Positions 9,560-19,920 of a DNA stretch of 64,000 bases are shown one piece after another (positions within the stretch are counted from its first letter, which is position 1; every line of letters starts with the position of its first letter). The translations under genes were made by a program, and so were the position numbers. Origin of the DNA: Notospermus geniculatus (Eukaryota > Nemertea > Pilidiophora > Heteronemertea > Lineidae); contig NMRB01000522.1 in NCBI GenBank assembly GCA_002633025.1, forward strand, positions 281,347 through 345,346, in the 5' to 3' direction. The notes beneath the pieces are model-generated. The model searched no databases. It worked only from the letters and a program-made list of their open reading frames with translations, and had not been told where the DNA came from.

Positions 9560-10225
9560 GTGCAACACAAGTGACGTGCGCTACACCTCAACGGCAACGC
9601 GCGGAGATTTTTTGCTTCTTTCGTTATTACTATATTCTTCCGTATGCTGGACCAGATCTCTTTTATCAAATTACCAGTCAAGTCATCATCGGCACAGAGC
9701 ATTACCGTCCACGCCCTACATACCGGTTGTCCATAAAATGATAGACTACAGCAATCATACATTATCTTCGTATATATCATTATTAGTGAATCAGGACATA
9801 AATCACACGTCATGCGACAGGCCGTAGTCTGTACTAGGGGAGATCTTTCTTGACACAGAGATCGTGTGTGGTCATTCACACTGATTACACTGTTAACTAA
9901 GACATCGAATCGAGGGATGATGCCGTTACTAGCTCTATGGACAATACCATAATGGAATCAAACATAAAGGTTAACTCTGAACGATGAAGTAACTGAGGGA
10001 TACACTTCATGTGTTGCCACCAGATGTCTCTCACTGCCTGAATTTTGACTTTACGTAATATAGGCAGGAGCTTCAACTTCTTTATGGTAGTTGGGTACAT
10101 GAATCTGTCAACTTGATGCAATGAATTCCATTTCTGAGGATAACAGAGCTATTTTCAGCACAATTAATGTTCCATGTGCAAATGTACGTTGGCCTATTCG
10201 AATGTACACAGATGACCCTGCGCTC
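9560..10225. other. Unassigned sequence
   Basis: No supported gene or repeat. Two open frames of 74-120 codons on the minus strand lack domains and overlap the SINE region. Confidence 0.4.
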
Positions 10226-10230
10226 TCATC

Positions 10231-10466
10231 GTTCGTGGGGTTCTCACAGGGGGTTCTCATTAATTCAGTCCTATTGTATCATAAGATCAACTAGTCTGAA
10301 TTCAACAAAATTTGCAGTAAACATGCACAAGGGTCTTGCCAATCATAGGGAAAAGTAAGAATGCAAATCTGTTAAGGTTTAAAGGGATACTGTCCACATT
10401 TATAAAATGCTAAATTTGTAAGTTGAACCTTTATATTTGATTCCTTTATGGCAATACTGGGCTAAT
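10231..10466. repeat. Dispersed repeat, copy 1 (partner at 53731-53970)
   Basis: Shares with 53731-53970 a run of diverged but clearly homologous blocks: TTCATTAATTCA-like start, ATCAGATCAAC-like middle, GTTTAAAGGGATACTGTCCAC, TTTATAAAATGCTAAATTT and TAAGTTGAACCTTTAT. Both copies lie in the same orientation. The family is unidentified; the copies are not tandem, so transposition is likely. Confidence 0.75.
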
Positions 10467-10539
10467 TATTGTATAACCTACAGGAGGAAACAGGGGTACC
10501 CGGAAAATTTCTGCACTGTCAAGAACCACCGTCTATATT

Positions 10540-10640
10540 ATCACATGAACAATGGGCCAGACAAGGGATCGAACCAGAAACTTCTGAGGTGACAGATGCC
10601 AATGATTGCACTGCGCCACATTGAGAACCCAGGGTAACGC
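10540..10640 (-). mobile_element. tRNA-derived SINE fragment (GTGGCGCAGTG type)
   Basis: The minus strand reads TGTGGCGCAGTGCAATCATT (A box), a TCTGTCACCTCAG segment and GGTTCGATCCC (B box). The same order recurs at 15770-15845 (minus) and, more diverged, at 44405-44480 (plus), so the three belong to one SINE type. Confidence 0.65.
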
Positions 10641-11694
10641 TTTTGAATTTTTCTCTCTCATTTTCGAAAAGGACTGTATGTCTAAGAAGAGTCGGTAGTT
10701 TCGTAATGCAAGCCTAGATGTTACGTCCACTTCATTATTTGCTTCATTTATTTACTTCATTATTAGAGTTTTTGCCTACATATAGTCAAATCTCTTGAAC
10801 CTCACCAACGAACTTCCGATAAACTTGTCAACTCCATGTTTGTCATAAGTTATGGAAACCCACGTCCGACAGAAACTTTGTGAAGCTCAGTGATAATACC
10901 TTTTTGACGTAATGTACCTACATGTAGGCCTAGGCACATGTACTTTTGTTGGACAGTTGCCGAAAGACAAGTTTTTCGTGACTCACAATTTGTACACCAT
11001 ATTATCGCAAATTGCGCCACAAGAACTTCTGTCACATTTTGACCAAAACAAGTCACCCAGAAAAAAATCAATCCGAATGACGCCGTGCAATAAGCATCGG
11101 TTTCCAACAACATTTCTCATGCTGCCTGAGAGGCTTGTCGAGTTTATTACGCTCCTCTGCGTTTCCTTTGTAAACATGCTGTGTAATCCTTTAATGGACG
11201 AACAAATTCCTTTCTCCGCTTCGAAATTAAAGTTAAAAGTACACCCAATCCTGATAATAATACTTTATTCCTATACATGACTTAATCTTCTTATGCCAGG
11301 CACATAATACATTTCGTAATCAAGAGACTTTCTCTAAAAGCTAGTTTACAAATTGAAAATAATGTGATACGTATGCGCTTAATATGGCTTTTGTATAGGC
11401 AAACAATACAAGTTGTCTCATTGCGATGCCCGTACAAGATCAAACAAGTTGTTAGTATGTAGCTTGAGTTGAAATGGTTTACAGATACCTATAGGTGAGA
11501 TCAGTTGAAAAACGCCACAACTGACGAACCCTCCTGCAGCGTTCCAGGCATTCGCGGTAATTATATGGGTGATGAACAAAGCCATAATCCAACATGCGTC
11601 ACGAACTTCCGATAATGTATGGGGGATCACCGAGACAAAATCAGAAAGAATTTCACGCGTGTACGATTTCAGGCATTCGTAACATTTAAGAAAA

Positions 11695-12386
11695 CCTTAT
11701 CCCAAGGATATTGGACGAACAATGCCATGTCGAACAATGCCTTCTCTCAAGGATATTGGATGAACAAAGCCATGTCCCAAGGACATGGGTGAACAAAGGT
11801 GAACAAAGGCGGATTGTTTGGCTGAACAAAGCCATATCCCAAGGTATGGATGAGCAAAGTCATGTCGCAAGGCTATTGTATGGATGAACAAAGCCATGTC
11901 CCAAGGATACTGTATGCGTGAACAAAGCCCTGTCCCAAGGGCATTGTATGCGTGAACAAAGCCATGTCCCGAGGATTATTTGGGTGAACAAAGCCATGTC
12001 CCAAGGCTGTTGTATGGATTAGCAAAGCCATGTCCCAAGGATATTGTAAGCGCAAACAAAGCCAGGATATTGTATGCATAAACAAAGCCATGTCCCAAGG
12101 ATATTGTATGCGTGAACAAAGCCATGTCCCAAGGATATTGTATGCGTGAACAAAGCCATGTTCCAAGGATACTGTATGCATAAACAAAGCCATGTGTCCC
12201 AAGGATATTGCATGTAGAAAAGCCATGTCCCATGATGAACAAAGTCATTTCTCGAGAATTGTGTGGGTGAACAAAGCCATGTCCCAAGGATACTGTATGT
12301 GTGAACAAAGGAATATCCCAATGATATTGTATGGGTGAACAAAGCCATATCCAAATGATGAACAAAGCCATGTCCCAAGTACTGAT
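11695..12386. repeat. 34-bp satellite array, copy B
   Basis: About 20 units with the same GAACAAAGCCATGTCCCAAG core. Successive units at 12081, 12115 and 12149 fix the period at 34 bp. The array is about 70 bp longer than copy A, consistent with gain or loss of two units plus small changes. As in copy A, the minus-strand open frames are a periodicity effect. Confidence 0.9.
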
Positions 12387-12423
12387 GCAGAACCGCGGGC
12401 AACTGCGGTATTTTATGGGAGAG

Positions 12424-12723
12424 CTAAGCCCGCAGCACCAATTTATTGCTCATTGCAGGAACAAGCAAGAAGTCTTGCCCCGCCTGCTGTGAAAAGCAAC
12501 GCGTCATGCTCACCACGAGCAATGTGCTCTTGAAAAAATTCGCACCCGCGGCAATTTTTTTAATGCTTTCCACTAAATTGCTAGCAATGAGCAAGAAAAG
12601 TGCCTCGTGTTCTGCGGGCTTGAGAGAGTGAAGGACTGAAGGACATTTGCCAGTTTTTAAGGCAATTTGATTAACAAATAGTTCTTCATCAACCGTTGGA
12701 TGTGAACTACAGCAAATAAACAT
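12424..12723 (-). other. Copy B of the conserved open frame; function unknown
   Basis: Counterpart of 1530-1838 with about 100 open codons ending at TAG in GCGGGCTTAG. Length changes in an A-run and a T-run relative to copy A sum to three bases, so the frame is kept. No domain is recognised. Confidence 0.12.
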
Positions 12724-12859
12724 TTCGACGTCTAAGACAGCAGAGGGTGCATGGTTTGAATGTCGTCCAATTCAGACATTTTCTCGTCCACAAGAGATCA
12801 CTACGTCATCAGAAAGATATAAGCTGGCTTGATGACCTCTGAGTTTCCCTGTAAAAAGA

Positions 12860-13021
12860 CAGGGTCGTATTTAGCGGGGGGGGGGGGGCANCCCAGAGCG
12901 AACCAAAAACGTGATTTTCATTCGGACTTTGGCGGGGGAAAATAGGCAAAAAAGGTCTTATGCCCCCCCCCCCCCCGAGAGGCTTTTGCCCCCCAGGACC
13001 AAAAAGCTAAATACGGCCCTG
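12860..13021. mobile_element. Short element with CAGGGYCGTATTTAGC ends
   Basis: Left end CAGGGTCGTATTTAGC and right end GCTAAATACGGCCCTG are inverted. Each is followed inward by a homopolymer G or C run and an AAAGCCTCTC / GAGGCTTTTGCC pair. Left flank AAAAGA and right flank AAAGAC hint at a duplicated target. Tips starting CAGGG are typical of hAT-like miniature elements. An N at 12891 lies in the G-run. Confidence 0.6.
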
Positions 13022-13148
13022 AAAGACAACTGGGCCCTACATGTTTGGAAAGTGAAATTTTTCAGCGAGTCCCTATCCCTCCTGAATAATAAAGTGCTCG
13101 TCTGCGCGTCAGTTCCCTAGCTCAACAAACTGTAATTTGACGCTCTTT

Positions 13149-14357
13149 AAAATTATAGTCCGGCGCAGCCTTCGCGCGACCCAGTGGAATAGGCTTACCA
13201 CAAACCACAGGCCTGTTACAACTATTAACGTTACACCGACGCATAATGTTACACCAACGCATAACGTTACTGTAGTAACATTATACGCTGACCCATCCAA
13301 CTCATAATGTTACAATCGACGCATAATGTTACACTTTTTCTAACGCATAACGTTACACGTTTTCGACGCATAATGTTACACCTGATCCCAACGCATAACA
13401 TTACACCGACTTAACGCATAATGTTACACCAATATCAAATAAGCAATTCGCGCTTCTGTCATTGCAACAAGAGGCCCATGTGCCTTGCGCTCAGTTGATT
13501 ATGACCTGTCAACTCAAGAGGAGGGNAAATACCAGCTTTTTTTGTAGTGGAAGCGCAACTTATGCTGTCCGAACTAAATAGACCCGCACTTAATAGAACC
13601 GGACTTATTAAACCCGGCAATTCTGTAATGGAAGCAGAATAAGAGCGGACAAATACCAGCTTTTTTTGTAGCGGAAGCGCAACTTACGCCTCTAAAATAT
13701 GAAGTTATTGACGAAGATCTGAACTTATGGAGCAGAATGCGAAATCCTAAATGGCCACCTGATGGCCACATTAGTGGTTGGACTATACCTAAAGTTGATT
13801 TGGTGCAATATCTGACCTACGTATATCACTATGCCTCTAAAGGTTTCGTCATTGGGTGGGAAGGGATTAATATCACTTGGTGAATCGAGATAGATATCTA
13901 ATCAGACCCATTGGGTAGAAAGGGGTTAATATCAAAGGTCACCGGGTCAAGGTCAAATTAACAGTGGAGTAACATTATGCGTTAGGTCGGTGCAACGTTA
14001 TGCGTTAGGATCAGGTGTAACATTATGCGTCAAAAAGTGTAACGTTATGCGTTAGAAAAAGTGTAACATTATGCGTCGATTGTAACATTATGAGTTGGAT
14101 GGGTCAGCGTATAATGTTACACCAGTAACGTTACGCGTTAGTGTAACATTATGCGTCGGTGTAATGTTATGAGTTGTAACAAGGCTGACCACAAATCTTA
14201 TTCAACACACTACCCTTGAATAACCGACTGGACAGCGTGATCAAATTATACTTTGTTCCACTTTTACACGCGTAATTAGGTAGCCGCAAGCTGTTGTCAG
14301 ATTTCGTATTTCCGCATTCCATTGGGTCGCGCGAAGGCTGCGCCGGACTTTAATTTG
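13149..14357. mobile_element. 1.2-kb foldback built of GTTACAC repeats
   Basis: Terminal arms pair over about 280 bp: GTCCGGCGCAGCCTTCGCGC at 13158 against its complement ending at 14348. Inside the left arm (13220-13435) CGCATAATGTTACAC-like units of about 15-20 bp recur with spacers such as TTTTTCTA, GTTTTC and CTGATCC. The right arm (13965-14180) carries the same units and spacers in reverse order. The 530-bp loop has no long frame but holds a 38-bp direct repeat (13527 and 13651), a second repeat (ATTGGGTGGGAAGGGATTAA type) and an N at 13526. Confidence 0.85.
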
Positions 14358-14839
14358 CTAAGAACTAAGTGAGGAAGATCGATAGATTCCGTACCTTTCT
14401 GGCTGTTCAGATTTGCCAGTGAAACACACCGAGGTCGAGTTTTGATGTCAGAATTGTATTCTCGTTTGGTTAGCAATCATAGCCAATCATATGCAATAAG
14501 TGTCAACCAGAGCTTCATAATAGAAACCCAGCATCGATTCAACAAACAAGCCACGCGCTTTACCACATAAATATGACACGATGAGTAAATCATCACGTAC
14601 CGCGGACAACTAATCAATTATTAATCACGCAGAAAATGAATGAATGACGTACCTGATACACAGGTTGAAGCGACGCCTATCGAGTAGCGCCCGCAAAGAG
14701 GCACATTACGATTTGTCTCGCTCTGATGCATACGGGGGTGGACTGACTCATCACTTACGTTTAACTCTAGAGAGTAGTGTATGAAAAGGACCATTTTGAT
14801 AGTTGCAGGGTTTATCACACGGAAGGCGCGGTGCTGGAG

Positions 14840-14940
14840 ATAAGTCTACAGCGGGATGAGTACCAACGGAATATGGTCTTTACTTGTTTTGGCGTTCATA
14901 TACGTTTGTCTTGGAAGTTACACAGTTGCCGGTAGTAAGT
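14840..14940 (+). CDS. Candidate first exon encoding a signal peptide
   Basis: ATG at 14856 follows an in-frame TAA (14841-14843) and has G at -3. The 26 codons read MSTNGIW, a hydrophobic core SLLVLAFIYVCLG and SYTVAG, which is a well-formed signal peptide with small residues at the expected cleavage point. The frame meets a perfect donor, A|GTAAGT, at 14935, giving a phase-1 intron; this is the usual place and phase for introns after signal peptides of secreted and modular extracellular proteins. The coding part is 14856-14934. I could not find the next exon, so the product is unknown. Confidence 0.4.
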
Positions 14941-15388
14941 AAATCAGGTTTTTCTCTACTTTTTAAACTTTCTAGATGTTTGTATTGTGATTGCGTGTGT
15001 GTTTACCATTCGGGGAAATATCATACATGTAACCATTTTTACAATTCCCCAAGTCGTTACCGGTAATTCTGCACTTTGATAAAGAACTCTTTGCGAAGTT
15101 TTACCACAATTTTGTTTTATTTCGTTCAATATTTGATTTAAATGTCAAAACAATCGTTTCTTCTCTTTCGTTAATTACCAATGTGACGCTGATTAATTAG
15201 TAACTTGTCAAGAGTGGTTTCGTGTAAACGTAGGATTTAAATCTAAAAGAAATTGGCGGAAGATCGACGCTGACGCTTTCTATATCTAAAATCATTCTCC
15301 GTTGATGAAATTGACGTACATGTATTGTATTGAATTAAAAGAATGGTGAACGCAGCTAGAAGTATGATCTTAAAAGATAAACTTAGAA
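14940..15388. other. Presumed intron or intergenic sequence
   Basis: A/T-rich with no long frame. If 14856-14934 is an exon, this would be the start of its first intron. Confidence 0.35.
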
Positions 15389-15391
15389 GCC

Positions 15392-15470
15392 GCTGTGGTG
15401 TAGTGGATCAAATCTCTGGCTAGCGGTCAGAAGGTCCCAAGCTAGGGAAGTTTCAGCGCTTTGAGCGATC
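15392..15470 (+). mobile_element. Decayed tRNA-like SINE head
   Basis: GCCGCTGTGGTGTAGTGGAT resembles an A-box region; the B-box position reads GGTCCCAAGCT and is degenerate. It lies 300 bp from two further SINE remnants. Confidence 0.45.
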
Positions 15471-15769
15471 CAAAATACCGGTAACTGGATTGGACACTGC
15501 GCTAAGACTCATTAATAATTAAATAAACTCTCGGGACAAAAATTGATTTGTTCAGTCAAGGGGAATTGAAGGGATATTGGAGCAAGTGCGCTCAGAAAGA
15601 AAGAAATCGGGTGTGGAGAGAATGTCCCCAGGAAAAACTGTCCTAGGAACAAAAGATCCTAATATTACATTTCTAAACTATGGTGATTGGTTTCTGCAGC
15701 CATGCACCATTATCCGTCATTGGACAATAGAAGCGGACACTTTTTGCAGTGAAGACCCTTCACTGCTAC

Positions 15770-15845
15770 ACCGGCATCAGTCGAACCCGCAAATTAGAGG
15801 TGATAGGCTTGTGTTGCCACTGCGCCACTCTTGCACATCAGCGGA
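15770..15845 (-). mobile_element. tRNA-derived SINE fragment (GTGGCGCAGTG type)
   Basis: Minus strand: GAGTGGCGCAGTGGCAACAC (A box), CCTATCACCTC, then GGGTTCGACTG (B box, plus 15779-15789). The order matches 10540-10640. An open plus-strand frame at 15577-15942 is an accident of this and the next SINE. Confidence 0.65.
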
Positions 15846-15885
15846 TGCGCTGCTTATGTCATTTGTATTTGTATTTGATTTTTCC

Positions 15886-16132
15886 GTCAGGGCCGTCGCT
15901 ATAGCATTATTGGCCCTGGTAAGTACGGATGAGGCCATCTGAAGCTACTCATGTTCCTTACTTTGATGGGTTCTTTTACTTGCCCTTGCAAAGAAACAAG
16001 GTACAAGGCACCACGGCTTACTGTCCAATGCGACGGACGTGAAGAACCGGGAATGAAATCCCATACGGCCCGGGCTAGATTCGAACCCGGGACCTGCCGC
16101 TTGCTGAGCGGACGTGATAACCACTTGGCGAT
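15886..16132 (-). mobile_element. tRNA-derived SINE, family shared with the window end
   Basis: Minus strand: head TGATCGCCAAGTGGTTATC with B box GGGTTCGAATC (plus 16078-16088), then a body of about 190 bp including TTTGCAAGGGCAAGTAAAAG and CTTACCAGGGCC. The same body, similarly oriented, occupies 63790-64000. The body is well conserved between the two copies, so the family was active fairly recently. Confidence 0.8.
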
Positions 16133-16205
16133 CAGGGGTGGCCGCATAGAAACTCCGCTAGCGCTAGCGAAGCCCATCTGCGGAGTTTCTATGCGGCTAC
16201 CCCTG
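16133..16205. repeat. 73-bp hairpin next to the SINE head
   Basis: CAGGGGTGGCCGCATAGAAA and its near-complement end at 16133 and 16205, giving about 27 paired bases around a loop containing GCTAGCGCTAGC. One arm overlaps the start of the SINE head, so the hairpin may derive from an inverted copy of the SINE 5' end. Confidence 0.7.
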
Positions 16206-16639
16206 GGCTCCTCATGTCATTTGCTCTGACAGAAACGACAATGAGTTGTTTCAAAATGAATACATGGAACCCCTGAGAAGCCAGCAACACGTAATCGACT
16301 CCCCACGAGCGGGAACTTCGACGGGCGCACACCATTTGAAGCATTGGCAATTAACCTCCTAATGACAAACAGATAATTGATAAGTTGATGAGTTTCTTTT
16401 CGCGTAAGAAACCGTTGTTGACAAATGACAGTACCCCGCGACAGAGGGATTACCATAATATTCCAATTAACTTAATCAGCTTTGATTTTTAATTTCACAA
16501 ACTCCGTCGTAATGGCAACCTTTGGGAAACATCAAATTATGAAATTTCCGGGAAACTTATGAAATGTTACGAAGCAGAAAATCGTTTACAATTGAGCCAT
16601 TCACGAACAGTTGATGGTGACAACCGTTGTAAAATAGTA

Positions 16640-16715
16640 TACATCGGAAAAGGCAGGTGTGACGCCTGCCAGTGTTTCCGTATGTCAGTGTTTCCCCTTA
16701 TTGTTTGGGAAACGC
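16640..16715. repeat. Small inverted repeats
   Basis: GGCAGGTGTGACGCCTGCC forms a hairpin near 16651-16670, and CTGCCAGTGTTTCC pairs with GGAAACGCTGGCAG ending near 16713. Function unknown; possibly a remnant foldback. Confidence 0.5.
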
Positions 16716-16859
16716 TGGCAGATTGATGGACGCGTTCCTCTTTGTGTTCCCTTACTGTCAAATCACAGCTTATTCCGTCTGACAATAGTAGTGGAACATT
16801 CACAGATGGGGAACATTCGGAAACGTCACACAAATATGTACGCAATATCCATTTTCTGA

Positions 16860-17690
16860 GGACCTGAAAATCAACTCGTTTTCCCTTGACTCATACGTAA
16901 CTGCCACGGTCACGGAACGTCTCCACTAATTGCAATAACTTCGTACAGACGTTCACAGAGATCCTTTTCCATTTTTTATGATACATTGGACAAAAAACTG
17001 ACTAGACAAAAAATGACAGTAATGAAGACATCGTAGCGACGTGAGTCGGTTTTTTAGAAAGCGTTTCTACCAGGTATATAAAAAGTTTGCCACCCGTGAA
17101 TTGAATGAACGTGCGAGACCTATAGATTTCCGTACGGAGGAAGCTGAAGTGCAGGTGGAACGACTGTCGGTGGGACTGACGAAAGATTTGCCGTGGCTCA
17201 TGGAGCAGTCACTGTGGGTAATTTATGTATTTTCGATTTTGTGGTAGGAAGTTGTTACAACCGCACACCGGACTCGGCGACCATTACAAGTGCCGAATCA
17301 TGACACGGGGAAAATTTATCTCCTGTATAACCGTTGTAACGTTGACTCAGAGTACTTGGCGACTCCCGTTTTGTTTCCGGAACCTTTGAATCGTTCAAGA
17401 ATAATGTTCTCGAATGACGAAATTACGGTTTAATACGATCACTAAATAACGTTACAACGTGTACCCGATGTTACAGTGTTGTGCTGACGGCTTGAGACGT
17501 GCCGTCTGCAACTACAAAGACACGTTCATTACATAGCGGCTGGAACCAACTAAAAAAAGATAGTTTGTACTTTTAGCTTTATGTTCGAGATCACGATATC
17601 GTCGAGCCGCCGGTGAATCTCGGCGGACGATCAGCGGCGTGTATCAATTAACACTTTAATTGCGCAAAATATCTGATGCCTAAAGCACTT
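16860..17690. other. Unassigned sequence
   Basis: A 68-codon plus frame at 17041-17247 has no domain or splice context. No repeat recognised. Confidence 0.4.
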
Positions 17691-17691
17691 T

Positions 17692-18035
17692 TGTAACACA
17701 TTTACAACATTTTTCTAACATTTGAACAACAAACTGAGCAACACCATCTTTTGATCCTGCATATATCCAACATAGAGCACAAAAAACGACACTCAAAATG
17801 ATAGTAAAGATAGTAAAGTAGAGATCCCAGAAGTGAATCTCTACTAGAAAGTGCCTGAGGAAGACCCCGGTTGGGGTCGAAAATTTGCGAAATTCGGTGA
17901 CGACTTTTGATCCTGTATACTGTACATGTACATTTACCAATTCTTTTTCTAGCATTTTAGTAACATTTGAACAACATGTTGGAAAACTCTTTTCCCTGTA
18001 ACAACATTTTTCCAACATGGTGTTGTATCATTCAT
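17692..18035. repeat. Repeat region with AACATTTTTCCAACAT and TTTTGATCCTG direct repeats
   Basis: ACATTTTTCTAACATTTGAACAAC-like words occur near 17707 and 17950, and TTTTGATCCTG occurs at about 17750 and 17908, flanking the structured element at 17817-17895. A further ACAACATTTTTCCAACATGG lies near 18001. This looks like an element with direct terminal repeats of unknown family. Confidence 0.5.
17817..17895 (+). repeat. Structured element, copy 1 (inverted partner at 30278-30354)
   Basis: A hairpin AGTAGAGAT...ATCTCTACT (17817-17845) is followed by AGAAAGTGCCTGAGGAAGAC, a second stem GACCCC/GGGGTC (17863-17878) and a third, AATTT/AAATT (17882-17894). The minus-strand partner has the same second and third stems and nearly the same linker, but its first hairpin uses different bases. 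This argues for selection on RNA or DNA structure. Similar GACCCC-N4-GGGGTCGAAA words occur in retroelement tails, but I cannot name the family. Confidence 0.65.
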
Positions 18036-18660
18036 TTGTCAAAATGTTGCCATGCCCAAACATCGTAACAGCGATGTTTCATTCGAAAAAAAAGTTTCTC
18101 GAATCATCTTCCAGCACAAGTGCCAAATCCCAGTACTCTATACAATAGAACACAACAGGAATTCTGCCAAAGTATGGCAAAAATACTAGTATATGGCTGC
18201 TAGACTGGGGGTTGCAATGAGACGTCATCCATTGCACAAAACGGTATTGCTCGAGAGAAAGCAGGCCGGTCTATTGTTTACGATGGCCTATTTTGTCATA
18301 TCGTACAAGATGCATAGTATCGGGCATTCAAAATCCCGATTAATGATGAAACGTGATAGTCCCTACGGGAGCAGGTGTGTGGGATGACATTGTCGGCTCA
18401 TAGCCAGCCCGGGTAGCCAGCATATCGGATCCACGGCTGGGTATCGTTCCACGTGGGACTCAACGACAGTCCCGGATCGAGGATCGGATTCCATGACAGC
18501 TTTGACAGTTGTTTGAACTGAGCGAAAATAAACATATTGTACATGTACTTCTAACTGCCCAAATGCACAATGATATGACTATGCATCTGTTTCGTATGTT
18601 GCATTTTTTTTCTGCGAGAAGTGCCAAGAGCAACTTTGAGCGAAAATGCTTCATCATATA

Positions 18661-19119
18661 AGCTGTGGTTACACTACATAAATCTCCGTGCTTTCCCCGG
18701 GGATTTTGCGGTTACACCTGTAAATCGCCGGGTCTAAATAGACCCGTGTCTGAAATCCCCGTGCTTATTAGCCCCAGCGATATCGAAGGGGCAACGCCAG
18801 GGCTATTTTAAGCACGGAGATTCTATGTAGTGTAACCGCAAAATCCCCGTGTCTATTTCTAGTGCCACGCACCCCGACAGACGGCGATGCAAATTGATGA
18901 GTGAAGCGCATGCGTATAGGCTATTTCACGCCTCCAGCAGCCACTTAATTATGCAGAGTTGCCTACATGCAGTGCCCCTATCGCCGGGAGACGGAACTTA
19001 TTACCAATCGCATTTTAAGTAGTGTAACCGCTCGCCGTGTCAACGCCGTGTTTTTTCTGGTTCGGAAAAACCCCGTGTCTCAAAAACCCCGGGGATTTTG
19101 GATAGGTGTAACCACGGCT
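18661..19119. mobile_element. Foldback with GTGGTTACAC ends
   Basis: Ends AGCTGTGGTTACAC (18661) and GTGTAACCACGGCT (to 19119) are inverted and flanked by TATA (18657-18660 and 19119-19122). Inside, TACACTACATAAATCTCCGT pairs with ACGGAGATTCTATGTAGTGT ending near 18835. CCCCGGGGATTTTG appears near both ends, in the same rather than inverted sense. Several sub-palindromes suggest a multi-armed fold. Non-coding; terminal CpG-rich words (CCCCGTGTCT) recur. Confidence 0.7.
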
Positions 19120-19129
19120 ATAAAGAAAC

Positions 19130-19720
19130 ATTTGATGTACCGGTACATGCGTTTTCCCGGCAACGACAAAGCCGAAAGCGACATATTTCCCTGTGTTCTC
19201 CTATTCAAAAGTCACGAGCTCTCTAGCTGTTTTTTGTATGGAAACAGTAAGTTATGGGTAACGCTATAAAACGTTAGACCGGTGTAATGAATGAAAATGC
19301 CTCCCGAATGACAGTGCCCGCTTTATTTTGTGGCGGACATTCACAAACAGGGAGACCTTTTGATCAGCGCCTCCCCATTGTCACGTTGAGGCTACAATGT
19401 AATTCCGTCAATCTTTTGTTGGGGGGCATTGGCAGACGGGGTGCAATGAAAAATATTACACCTACTGTTTAGGCGATTGTGCATCCATGGAAGTTCGAAC
19501 TCATTACTCAGTGCAAGCATAAAATACAAATCGTAAAGCTAAATTTCCCTCGTGGCAAATTTATTATTTAGAATGTCCTACTGCCGATGAGAATCTGCAA
19601 ATAACACCAGGTGCAGTGACAATAGAGAATCAAAATTACTCATCATTCTTCACTAATTACCTATTGCTTTAGCGTGTTTTGGCCTTCTTTACTCCTGCCC
19701 CTTTTGTTTTGATTTAGTCC
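19130..19720. other. Unassigned sequence
   Basis: An ACA|GTAAGT donor-like site lies near 19250 at the end of a plus-strand frame, without an acceptor or domain. Nothing else recognised. Confidence 0.35.
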
Positions 19721-19724
19721 ATTT

Positions 19725-19920
19725 CAACGCAAAATTATTTTAAAAACATCGGCAAATGTGCCAAGCTTTCCTTGTTTCCTTGTCCTTTCCTTGTTGAACG
19801 CATTTTTTTTAAAACAACAAAACATCGGTAAATATGCCAAGCTTTCCTTGTCCTTGTTCAACGCAAAATTCTTTTAAAATCAACCAAACATCGGTAAATG
19901 TGCCAAGCTTTCCTTGTTTG
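19725..19920. repeat. Irregular tandem repeat, three units
   Basis: AACGCAAAATT...TTTTAAAA...AACATCGGTAAATGTGCCAAGCTTTCCTTGT-like units start their AACATCGG word at about 19744, 19821 and 19887, giving periods of about 77 and 66 bp. The difference comes from TTCCTTGTCC slippage and homopolymer length. Confidence 0.75.

Larger units (their letters stand above)
10808..12880. repeat. 2-kb direct duplication, copy B
   Basis: Complete counterpart of 1-1990. It opens with ACGAACTTCCGATAAACTTG at 10808 and ends within the G-run of the element at 12860-13021, a few bases before an N at 12891. An ambiguous base at the edge of a nearly identical repeat is a known sign of assembly difficulty, so the copy number should be checked with long reads. 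Confidence 0.9.

Noticed and set aside
14621-14818. Divergent first exon on the minus strand opposite the signal-peptide exon
   Set aside because: Donor words (CAG|GTACGT, AAC|GTAAGT) exist, but the short frames are not signal-like and overlap each other.
15577-15942. Plus-strand 121-codon ORF
   Set aside because: Most of it covers two SINE remnants in reverse orientation.
17855-17895. Hammerhead-ribozyme-like core (CTGAGGA, stem, GAAA, stem, C)
   Set aside because: Copy 1 satisfies CUGANGA and GAAA with two stems, but the third stem does not pair in either copy, and copy 2 reads CTCAGGA, which destroys an essential G.
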